A stretch of 8,980 nt of DNA from Aquirhabdus sp. (lineage in GTDB: Bacteria > Pseudomonadota > Gammaproteobacteria > Pseudomonadales > Moraxellaceae), in assembly GCA_030150135.1 (NCBI GenBank), contig JASLGO010000139.1, positions 1 through 8,980 on the forward strand, read 5' to 3'. The notes beneath the pieces were generated by a model. It worked only from the letters and a program-made list of their open reading frames with translations. It was not told the origin of the DNA and searched no databases. The translations under genes were made by a program, and so were the position numbers. Shown in pieces: positions 1 to 5,662 of this stretch (position 1 is the first letter of the stretch; every line of letters starts with the position of its first letter).

Positions 1-15
1 TGGCGGAGTGTTAAG

Positions 16-456
16 TCAGGCTGCTTCAACATGGATCTCAACGGCTTTCGGTTTAACTTCCGCTGTTTTTGGAATTTGTAAATCAAGCATACCATCTTTA
101 AACGTTGCTTTGATTTTGGTTCCATCGACGTTGCTTGGAAGTGTAAAACTTCTCAAAAAACTTCCGTAGTAACGTTCGATGCGGTGGAATTTTTTTCCAT
201 CTTCTTCTTTCTCGTGTTTCCGTTCACCTTTAATCGAAAGCACACCATTTTCGACGCTGACTTTAACATCATCTTTGTGGACATCTGGGATTTCAGCTTT
301 GATTGTGAATGCCTCATCCGTTTCGCTGATGTCTACTCGAGGTGTCCAGTCACCTGATTGGACAAGCTCATGTGTACGATCTGAATACATCGCTTTCGCA
401 TAGCGATCAAATACATCTTCAATGTCACGCATTGGCTCCCATCTGACAAGGCTCAT
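16..456 (-). CDS. Small heat-shock protein, Hsp20/alpha-crystallin family
   Basis: ATP-independent cytoplasmic holdase that binds unfolding proteins and passes them to DnaK/ClpB-type refolding machinery (family knowledge). The 146-residue product has a short N-terminal arm (MSLVRWEPMRDIEDVFDRY) and an alpha-crystallin domain at about residues 37-130. Landmarks are WTPRVDI (37-43), GVLSIKGER (71-79), RIERYYGSFLRSFTLP (92-107) and the A-x-x-x-(D/N)-G-x-L signature as ATFKDGML (117-124). A short tail holds an IxI/V-like motif (VEIHV, 139-143), which in this family contacts a neighbouring subunit in the oligomer. I chose the ATG at 456 because an AAGGAGA ribosome site lies just upstream (about 462-469). 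The frame stays open 16 codons further up, but that extension falls in the leader and looks nothing like the family. Length is normal. It appears monocistronic, with a structured leader described separately. Confidence 0.96.
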   Translation of the reverse strand: MSLVRWEPMRDIEDVFDRYAKAMYSDRTHELVQSGDWTPRVDISETDEAFTIKAEIPDVHKDDVKVSVENGVLSIKGERKHEKEEDGKKFHRIERYYGSFLRSFTLPSNVDGTKIKATFKDGMLDLQIPKTAEVKPKAVEIHVEAA

Positions 457-494
457 GATGTTTCTCCTTGATCTGTAATGGATGACAACTCCCA

Positions 495-520
495 AAATGA
501 GCACCTACTTCGGCTCATTT
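495..520 (-). promoter_or_regulatory. Hairpin in the hsp20 leader, possible translational control element
   Basis: An 8-bp perfect inverted repeat (AAATGAGC and GCTCATTT, loop of 10) lies about 40 nt upstream of the hsp20 start. On the minus strand the upstream arm contains ATGAGCC, the same seven bases as the hsp20 start codon and next bases (456-450). The other arm (GCTCAT, 502-497) could therefore pair with either copy. That is what is seen; thermosensing is inference. It is not a ROSE element by sequence. It could instead be a chance palindrome, and no transcription start is known. Confidence 0.4.
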
Positions 521-557
521 ATTTTTTAATTTTCCTATGTTCTTAATATTAACGTTG

Positions 558-582
558 TGGTGAATGGTTATAGTTTCAAGGT
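558..582 (-). promoter_or_regulatory. Possible heat-shock (sigma-32-like) -35 element of hsp20
   Basis: On the minus strand, 580-574 reads CTTGAAA, matching the core sigma-32 -35 consensus, in the intergenic region of a heat-shock gene. At the expected 13-14 nt further on only a poor -10 match is present (CCACAAC). The call rests mainly on the -35 block and gene identity. Confidence 0.3.
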
Positions 583-630
583 TTTTTACGATAAACGGTT
601 GGTGTTAATAATTTGATTAAATAGGATAAA

Positions 631-644
631 TAAAAATATTTTTA
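631..644. repeat. 14-bp AT-only perfect palindrome after the membrane-protein gene
   Basis: TAAAAATATTTTTA is self-complementary and lies 11 bases past the stop of the membrane-protein gene. On the minus strand it is followed by TTTAT. It could be a weak terminator, but it has no G/C pairs and chance is likely in DNA this AT-rich. Confidence 0.25.
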
Positions 645-654
645 CAGGCGCTAG

Positions 655-1314
655 CTAAGCTTTCTTTTTTAAGTTTGTTAAGCATGCTGTTTGTAGATGC
701 TCATTCAGCACGTATATAGAAGTGATTTTATGAGTTGGTGTATTCATAAAAATTTGGAGTATTAAAAGTGGTGAAGACATTAAGAATATACTGCAAGTTA
801 TAAACCCTATTAATCTTAACTGTTCTTTGATTTTGAGCCATTTAGTTAATTTAAAAGAAATCCGATCAACAGATTCCTTTGACTTTCTTGACGGAACAAA
901 ACCATCTTCGATGATTTCCTTATAATTCTTATATCTCGTCCACAAAAAGAAGAGCATCGGAATACCTAAAACAATAAAAATACTTCCTAAGAAAAAAATT
1001 AGACTGTTCCATCCCTCAATCGTTGTACATGTTTGCTGTAGCGAATTAACGTAGATCTTGAATTTTTGAAAAACTAAAACGAATATTCCACCAAATATAA
1101 TTAGAAAAACTAATTTCTTAAATTCAGCAGGATCTTTAGGAATGATAACGGCTGTTCCAGCAGCAAGTTCTTTTGCGTAGCGTTCTTCTAACGTAACTCT
1201 TTGACTCTGGATTTTGAGTTGTTTACGGTATTTTGGTACAAATAAGGTCAATAAGACGGCAAGTATTGCCAAGCCTAAAGAACCCCAAAATAAGAAGAAC
1301 AGAAAGTGGTACAT
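655..1314 (-). CDS. Predicted four-helix inner-membrane protein, unknown function
   Basis: I do not recognise this 219-residue protein. It shows four hydrophobic segments at about residues 3-27, 68-85, 105-126 and 168-190. Between helices 1 and 2 is a charged stretch (KYRKQLKIQSQRVTLEERYAK), and between 3 and 4 a Lys/Arg-rich loop of about 40 residues. The tail after helix 4 is mildly basic and ends LKKKA. The start at 1314 has a good ribosome site (AAGGA, 1325-1321). The gene is strikingly AT-rich: 16 of 60 bases are G/C at 961-1020, against 36 of 60 in a recQ stretch at 2341-2400. That suggests a different origin or relaxed selection. It lies 121 bases downstream of recQ on the same strand, separated by the hairpin repeat at 1380-1410, so co-transcription is uncertain. 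No enzyme or transporter motif is visible. Confidence 0.8.
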   Translation of the reverse strand: MYHFLFFLFWGSLGLAILAVLLTLFVPKYRKQLKIQSQRVTLEERYAKELAAGTAVIIPKDPAEFKKLVFLIIFGGIFVLVFQKFKIYVNSLQQTCTTIEGWNSLIFFLGSIFIVLGIPMLFFLWTRYKNYKEIIEDGFVPSRKSKESVDRISFKLTKWLKIKEQLRLIGFITCSIFLMSSPLLILQIFMNTPTHKITSIYVLNEHLQTACLTNLKKKA

Positions 1315-1379
1315 ATTATTTCCTTATAGTTTTATTCGGAGTTATTGAGTTTTTTCAGAATTGATATTCTCTACATTGT

Positions 1380-1410
1380 CACCGCGCGTTTCGACAGGCT
1401 CAACGAGCTA
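1380..1410. repeat. Hairpin repeat, copy 1
   Basis: The stem arms GCGCGTT (1384-1390) and AACGAGC (1402-1408) enclose the loop TCGACAGGCTC (1391-1401); six of seven pairs form. It matches copy 2 at 7338-7368 at 28 of 31 positions. It begins 26 bases beyond the recQ stop and has no T-tract on either side, so it is not a classical terminator. Similar palindromes with GACAGGCTC-type cores are scattered in many proteobacterial chromosomes and resemble REP-type elements (from memory, not searched). Confidence 0.75.
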
Positions 1411-1435
1411 TACCGCTTCTTTTCGCTGTGAAAAC

Positions 1436-3619
1436 TTACCACAACCACAATGCCACATTGATATCCGCATATCCATATTGATGATTCAGTGCTTCTTTCA
1501 GAGCTTTACTTGCAGCTTGTTTGGGTTTCATTTTTAAGGCTTTAGCCGCTGCCTGAATTTCCTTCAGCTCATGTGGTTCTAGATACAGAATTTCGTGTTT
1601 GGTCACTTCGTTTGCTTGATACAGTTTTAGCAAATGGCCGCCAATCGTATCGACCGTCAAACCACGTTGTTCGGCAATTTGCGCGCGGTCTAAGCCTTGA
1701 TTGACCAGTTCTAATGTGGCAGTCACGGTATCGACTTTTTCCAAAACAGGTTCGACGTAATCGGGCGTTTGGTCCGCAGGCAATGCACGGATTTCTGCCA
1801 GACGATCAAGGAATGCCTGACCATAGCGAGCCAATTTTTGTTCGCCAACACCACTGATCAGTTTTAGCTCGCTTAAATGACTTGGATTGCTGATCGCCAT
1901 TTCGCGTAAAGTTGCATCGCTGAAAATAATATACGGCGGAACTTTTTGGGCTTGAGCAAATGCAAGACGTAAGATTCGCAATGCTTCAAATCGACGTTGT
2001 GCGTCAACAGGCAGATCACTGGCTTTGCCAATTGCGCGATCTTTTCTGGCTGTTTTTGCCTTAGGTAAAGCGAGTTCACGAAGCCATAAAGTCGTTTGAC
2101 CTTTGAGCAACTCACGGGCTTTGTCACTTGCGATCAACCCACCAAAACCTTCTGCATCAGGCAGCAGATAACCCAGCGCAACTAATTGTCTAAACACGTT
2201 GCGCCAAGCAGCTTCGGATAAATCCTGACCCACGCCAAAGGTCGGCAGTTCATGGTGTCTTAACTGTTGAATCTTATCCGTGAGATTGCCTAGTAACACA
2301 TCAACCAGATGTGATGCGCCAAAACGATTACCTGTACGAATGGCGGCAGAAAGGGCTTTTTGCGCGGCGACGGTGGCGTTCCAAGTCTGTGGTGGATTTG
2401 AGCAAATGTCACAATTACCACATGGCTCTGAACCTGTTTCACCAAAATAACTGAGCAGCACTTGCCGACGACAATTCGCGGTTTCGCAGTAAGCCAGTAA
2501 TGCATCCAATTTGCCTGATTCGATCCGTTTCACCTCTGGCGGTGCGTCAGATTGTGCGAGCATACGGCGCACGGAAACGACATCGCCTAAACCGTAAGCC
2601 ATCCATGCTTCGGACGGTAAGCCGTCACGCCCTGCGCGTCCAGTTTCTTGGTAATAGCCTTCGAGTGATTTCGGTAAATCTAAATGCGCAACGAAACGCA
2701 CGTTGGGTTTATCAATGCCCATGCCGAAGGCGACAGTCGCACAGACAATGCGCCCTTCTTCGTACAGAAATTCTTCTTGGACGTTGGCGCGTTCCGCTTG
2801 TGGTAAACCTGCGTGGTAGGCGAGGGCTTGCAGACCTTTGCTCTGTAAAAATTCTGCGGTTTCTTCGACGCGCTTACGCGAGAGGCAATAAACAATACCA
2901 GCCGACCCTTCGGGTTGCTGCTGAATGAAATCGAACAGTTGCTTACGACCATTATCTTTTTCGGTGATGGTATAGCGGATGTTTGGACGGTCAAAACTGG
3001 ATAAGAAAATCGGTGCATTTTGCAGACTCAGCACTTGAATAATGTCGGCGCGTGTGCGGTCGTCAGCAGTTGCGGTCAGTGCCATGCGTGGGATATCTGG
3101 ATAGCGCTGAGCGAGTAAGCCAAGCTGCTGGTATTCAGGGCGGAAGTCATGTCCCCATTGGCTCACGCAATGCGCTTCGTCGATGGCAAAGAGTGCTAAC
3201 GGTGCTTGGTCGAGTAGACTTAAAAAACTTGCATTGAGCAATCGTTCAGGCGCGACATAGAGCATGTCTAGTTCGCCACTGAGAAGGTCCTGTTCGACTT
3301 GTCGTTGTGCGGCAAGAGGTAAGGAGCTATTGAGGAATTCTGCACGGACACCGAGTTCACGCAACGTATCCACTTGATCTTTCATAAGGGCAATGAGAGG
3401 TGACACGACAATCCCAACGCCTTCACGTAGTAATGCTGGAATCTGATAACAGACACTTTTTCCGCCACCAGTTGGCATGAGCACTAGCGTATTTTTGCCA
3501 TGTATTGCGTTGTCGATGATTTGAGCTTGTTGTCCACGAAAATGATCATAGCCAAAGACGCGCGATAAGGTTTTGAGTGCGGCTGTTTGGGATGGTGAGG
3601 ATGAGCTTCGATTCAGCAT
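1436..3619 (-). CDS. recQ: ATP-dependent DNA helicase RecQ with C-terminal HTH extension
   Basis: 3'-to-5' superfamily 2 helicase acting in RecF-pathway recombination and fork repair (family knowledge). Domains in the 727-residue protein: RecA-like lobe 1 with Walker A MPTGGGKS (48-55), DEAH (147-150) and the RecQ aromatic-rich loop SQWGHDFRPEY (153-163); lobe 2 with motif VI QETGRAGRDG (324-333); zinc site C383/C400/C403/C406; a winged-helix RQC region at about 410-520; and an HRDC domain at about 537-617. After HRDC come roughly 100 further residues. They include a helix-turn-helix-like stretch, LDRAQIAEQRGLTVDTIGGH (643-662), resembling the HTH_40 domain found at the end of some RecQ proteins. 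E. coli RecQ (about 610 residues) lacks this part. The ATG at 3619 is the first in frame and lies 27 residues ahead of the conserved FRGQQ, but no clear ribosome site precedes it. Key catalytic residues are all present. Confidence 0.97.
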   Translation of the reverse strand: MLNRSSSSPSQTAALKTLSRVFGYDHFRGQQAQIIDNAIHGKNTLVLMPTGGGKSVCYQIPALLREGVGIVVSPLIALMKDQVDTLRELGVRAEFLNSSLPLAAQRQVEQDLLSGELDMLYVAPERLLNASFLSLLDQAPLALFAIDEAHCVSQWGHDFRPEYQQLGLLAQRYPDIPRMALTATADDRTRADIIQVLSLQNAPIFLSSFDRPNIRYTITEKDNGRKQLFDFIQQQPEGSAGIVYCLSRKRVEETAEFLQSKGLQALAYHAGLPQAERANVQEEFLYEEGRIVCATVAFGMGIDKPNVRFVAHLDLPKSLEGYYQETGRAGRDGLPSEAWMAYGLGDVVSVRRMLAQSDAPPEVKRIESGKLDALLAYCETANCRRQVLLSYFGETGSEPCGNCDICSNPPQTWNATVAAQKALSAAIRTGNRFGASHLVDVLLGNLTDKIQQLRHHELPTFGVGQDLSEAAWRNVFRQLVALGYLLPDAEGFGGLIASDKARELLKGQTTLWLRELALPKAKTARKDRAIGKASDLPVDAQRRFEALRILRLAFAQAQKVPPYIIFSDATLREMAISNPSHLSELKLISGVGEQKLARYGQAFLDRLAEIRALPADQTPDYVEPVLEKVDTVTATLELVNQGLDRAQIAEQRGLTVDTIGGHLLKLYQANEVTKHEILYLEPHELKEIQAAAKALKMKPKQAASKALKEALNHQYGYADINVALWLW

Positions 3620-3667
3620 AATAATGTGTACTTGAGCGAATGAGTTGTGGTCTTTTTTATGGTGGGA

Positions 3668-3673
3668 AGTATA
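3668..3673 (-). promoter_or_regulatory. Possible -10 element for recQ
   Basis: TATACT on the minus strand lies about 50 bases before the recQ start. The -35 position has only an A-rich stretch (CAAAAG-like at 3696-3691), so this is weak. Confidence 0.22.
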
Positions 3674-3756
3674 GCGTGATTTGAGGTGGGCTTTTGTTTT
3701 TTGAGTGTCGGAATAATTCTTATGACGTTACTAATGAGAGATACTGTTGGTTTCAC

Positions 3757-3786
3757 TTGAACTCTGATAAATTGCTATCCTATGTG
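3757..3786 (+). promoter_or_regulatory. Possible sigma-70 promoter for the small secreted protein
   Basis: TTGAAC (3757-3762) and TATGTG (3781-3786) are separated by 18 bases and lie 30 bases before the start codon at 3816. The -35 is good and the -10 fair. The rest of the recQ-to-3816 gap shows nothing I can name. Confidence 0.3.
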
Positions 3787-3815
3787 TTATTGCAGCTGTA
3801 TCTTCGGAGTTCGTA

Positions 3816-4121
3816 ATGCGAAATTTCGTCTTGGCGGTACTGCTTACACTCTACTCAGCTCAATCAAGCGCAGCAGCACGACTTGAGGATATGTGGTTTT
3901 ACCTGATAAGCGAGGAAGTAGGCTCTACATGTCACATTGAACTTGTCAAAGTGGAAAATGTTGTTACTCTCAATAATGGGTTGAGGAGGGAACAATGGCT
4001 TTTGAAAACATGCAAGGGTAATGTGGAATACCGTGTTGAGTTCTATCCTCCCGCATCCTTCCCAAATCGCAAGAGTCCATATCAAGTAACGCGAATTAAA
4101 TTTACCGAGGTCGTCAGTTAA
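3816..4121 (+). CDS. Small predicted secreted protein, unknown function
   Basis: I do not recognise the family. The 101-residue product starts with a convincing Sec signal peptide: MRN, a hydrophobic core FVLAVLLTLYSA, then small residues ending SSAAA with likely cleavage near residue 21. No lipobox is visible. The mature part is about 80 residues and has exactly two cysteines (C39 and C66), which could form one disulfide in the periplasm. Alternating polar and hydrophobic stretches (CHIELVKVENVV, VEYRVEFYPP, YQVTRIKFTEVV) suggest a small beta-rich fold; this is inference. GGAG at 3806-3809 sits six bases before the ATG. It diverges from recQ and faces the entericidin gene across a shared terminator, so it is probably transcribed alone. 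A 96-codon frame runs opposite (3864-4154) but has no ribosome site or protein-like features. Confidence 0.75.
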   Translation: MRNFVLAVLLTLYSAQSSAAARLEDMWFYLISEEVGSTCHIELVKVENVVTLNNGLRREQWLLKTCKGNVEYRVEFYPPASFPNRKSPYQVTRIKFTEVVS

Positions 4122-4203
4122 TATTAATTCGCCAAAGCCTAACAACTTATTCAAGCGACGTAAGGTAATTCACATTTCTCTTAAAGTATTTATATTTTTC
4201 AGT

Positions 4204-4232
4204 AAAAAACTCGCCACAACGGCGAGTTTTTT
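4204..4232. terminator. Bidirectional rho-independent terminator
   Basis: A perfect 12-bp inverted repeat has arms of six A then CTCGCC and the complement ending in six T, around the loop ACAAC. It works as an intrinsic terminator on both strands: for the secreted protein (ends 4121, +) and for the entericidin-type gene (ends 4249, -). Confidence 0.92.
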
Positions 4233-4248
4233 AATTTGAGTCAAGAAC

Positions 4249-4404
4249 CTACATCTTGTCTTGTGCCATTTTATCTTGAGTAGTCGCCGCAGTATCGGTC
4301 ACGGCATGACCCGCAGAAGATACATCTTCTCCCATTCCTTTCATCGTATTGCAACCAGTGAGCATCAGCGCGGCAATCGCAGCGGCAGTGATTACTTTAA
4401 GCAT
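4249..4404 (-). CDS. Entericidin-type small lipoprotein
   Basis: A 51-residue lipoprotein precursor. The N-terminus MLKVITAAAIAALMLTGC is a lipoprotein signal peptide with lipobox L15-T-G-C18, so Cys18 would become the lipidated first residue. The mature peptide of 34 residues begins CNTMKGMGEDVSSAGHAV, matching the entericidin A/B pattern (N-T-x-x-G-x-G-x-D-x...G), and ends in a polar Lys-Gln-Asp tail. GGAGA (4415-4411) sits six bases before the ATG. Entericidins in E. coli are a tandem antidote/toxin pair of cell-envelope lipoproteins made in stationary phase. Only one gene is here, so the toxin/antidote meaning need not apply, and A versus B cannot be assigned. Many proteobacteria carry single copies of unknown role. 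The opposite-strand frame at 4261-4449 is a shadow of this gene. Confidence 0.9.
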   Translation of the reverse strand: MLKVITAAAIAALMLTGCNTMKGMGEDVSSAGHAVTDTAATTQDKMAQDKM

Positions 4405-4442
4405 AATTATTCTCCAAGAATGACACTTTATTGTGTGATTCG

Positions 4443-4472
4443 AGACTAGACCCTGCTTGTAAATTGAACAAG
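4443..4472 (-). promoter_or_regulatory. Candidate promoter with overlapping inverted repeat, entericidin-type gene
   Basis: On the minus strand TTGTTC (4471-4466) and TAGTCT (4448-4443) are 17 bases apart, 39 bases before the start codon. The inverted repeat CTTGT/ACAAG (4456-4460 and 4468-4472, 7-base gap) overlaps the -35 and could be an operator or simply chance. The rest of 4405-4536 shows only short weak inverted repeats, such as TAACT/AGTTA at 4504-4520, with no clear terminator for the DUF1853 gene. Confidence 0.38.
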
Positions 4473-4536
4473 TATCTGGACGTAGCAGGAGCGTAACGCT
4501 AAGTAACTAAACGAGAGTTAGATATGCTTTTTTATT

Positions 4537-5496
4537 CTATAGCTCGGTGAGTAGGCGAGAGTTGTATGCTTTGCTAAACGGCACGTGAACAGTGTTAACA
4601 CGAATCATGCGTTCGATTGGAGGCATTTTTCGATCTTCTAACGATGCAATGGGTTGACCGAGATACAGTCCATGAGTGAGGTAAGTAGGTTTGATTTGTG
4701 AGGCTGGTTGAGGATCAGGCGTTAGCCATTCACGTCGCGCAGCACGTCGCCAAGTGATGCCTTGCGGAAGATCATATCCCCACGTTCCGTGCAAATGATC
4801 CGGATGAAGCCATGCGGTTAATGATTCTGCTGCAACGTTTGGCACTTGATCTGGATAAAACAACCGTCCTTTAAAAATCGCACGTCGTTTATCGATGACT
4901 TTTTCACCTAAGTGCGGTAAGTGAATGCGATCAACATTAAATTGTTTGGCTAAGGTATGTTTGATTTTGCGTCCAAACGTATCGCGATCATTGAGCCCGC
5001 GCCATTCATAAGGTCGCAATATACCCTCGCCTAAATAAAATTTTAAGCTGAGTTCCCAGTGTTCGATCTCACCTGTGATTTTATTTTTAATGATGAAATC
5101 CACTTCGCCAACGGTGCGTTTTTCATCTTTGAGCTGAATATTTTGGGCGAGTAATTGAAAATCATGCCAGTCGCCTGAATCATCTTTTAGCCAAAAACTC
5201 AATAGTGCCTCAAACCGAATCCCAAGCCGTGAGCTGGGTAAAGCGGCGAGGAGTTGTTCAAGTGGTGCAGGATCAAGATCTAGAGCTTGTAAACGTGGAA
5301 GATAACGCTGATAAAGACCTTGCCAAAATGCGTAGTCAGGCAGATCAATCACCTGATGCGATGAAAATTCAGTCGGCCAGTGGCTGAGTAATGGCGGAGA
5401 GGCTAGAGCGAAGGCGAGATCTCGAACTGCGGGGTGATGAAATTTTAGCCATTCAAAATTGCACCCACTGACCTCGGCAGGCTGAAAAGCCGTCAT
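4537..5496 (-). CDS. DUF1853 family protein with PD-(D/E)XK-like motifs
   Basis: Function unknown. The 319-residue product has the conserved core I associate with DUF1853: LGIRFEALLSFWL (91-103), QLLAQNIQL (114-122), RTVGEVDFII (127-136) and HWELSLKFYLG (146-156), followed by RDTFGRKIKHTL (171-182). The spacing of E96, D133 and E148-x-x-x-K152 recalls a PD-(D/E)XK nuclease fold, although the usual E-x-K triplet is stretched here, so nuclease activity is only a suggestion. It has no signal peptide and is probably cytoplasmic. I start at the ATG at 5496. The frame continues 13 codons to a TTG at 5535, but that extension lacks a well-placed ribosome site. AGAG about 10 bases before the ATG is weak as well. 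It diverges from mdh; I recall the same pairing in Acinetobacter genomes, which hints at conserved order rather than shared function. Confidence 0.85.
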   Translation of the reverse strand: MTAFQPAEVSGCNFEWLKFHHPAVRDLAFALASPPLLSHWPTEFSSHQVIDLPDYAFWQGLYQRYLPRLQALDLDPAPLEQLLAALPSSRLGIRFEALLSFWLKDDSGDWHDFQLLAQNIQLKDEKRTVGEVDFIIKNKITGEIEHWELSLKFYLGEGILRPYEWRGLNDRDTFGRKIKHTLAKQFNVDRIHLPHLGEKVIDKRRAIFKGRLFYPDQVPNVAAESLTAWLHPDHLHGTWGYDLPQGITWRRAARREWLTPDPQPASQIKPTYLTHGLYLGQPIASLEDRKMPPIERMIRVNTVHVPFSKAYNSRLLTEL

Positions 5497-5567
5497 ATTT
5501 TGTACTCTATTGTAAATACCAGCCTCAACAGTCAATCAGCTTACTCGCACAACTCCTCAGCTTCAAG

Positions 5568-5573
5568 TACAAT
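5568..5573 (+). promoter_or_regulatory. Possible -10 element of mdh
   Basis: TACAAT inside GTACAATAC, about 90 bases before the mdh start. The same nine bases occur before the pseudouridine synthase gene at 8669-8677. The -35 position (around 5545-5550) matches poorly, so the call is tentative. Transcription from here would give an 80-base leader. Confidence 0.33.
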
Positions 5574-5662
5574 ACGCACGCTCGAAGATGAAGCGCGTTG
5601 ATCACGTGTTCACACGAGACTTGATATTACCCCTATCTTTGCCCAAATTTTGGAGAAAAACG

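Noticed and set aside
457..504. Sixteen-codon upstream extension of hsp20
   Set aside because: It overlaps the ribosome site and leader hairpin, and the residues do not resemble Hsp20 N-termini; the ATG at 456 has the proper ribosome site.
495..527. Plus-strand intrinsic terminator at the hsp20 leader hairpin followed by ATTTTTT
   Set aside because: No plus-strand gene ends here, so the T-rich run is more likely part of the AT-rich promoter region of hsp20.
2500..2928. 142-codon plus-strand frame, and other long frames inside recQ (1873-2127, 2290-2505, 2680-3018, 3052-3237)
   Set aside because: All lie wholly inside the well-supported recQ coding sequence, have low-complexity or basic shadow-like composition and show no domain.
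3864..4154. 96-codon minus-strand frame opposite the small secreted protein
   Set aside because: No ribosome site, no protein-like motif, and it is explained as the shadow of 3816-4121, which has a signal peptide and expression signals.
4261..4449. 62-codon plus-strand frame
   Set aside because: It is antisense to the entericidin-type gene, which has a lipobox, family motif and ribosome site.
5588..5662. 25-codon N-terminal extension of malate dehydrogenase
   Set aside because: The ribosome site GGAG at 5652-5655 and the family N-terminus both point to the ATG at 5663.
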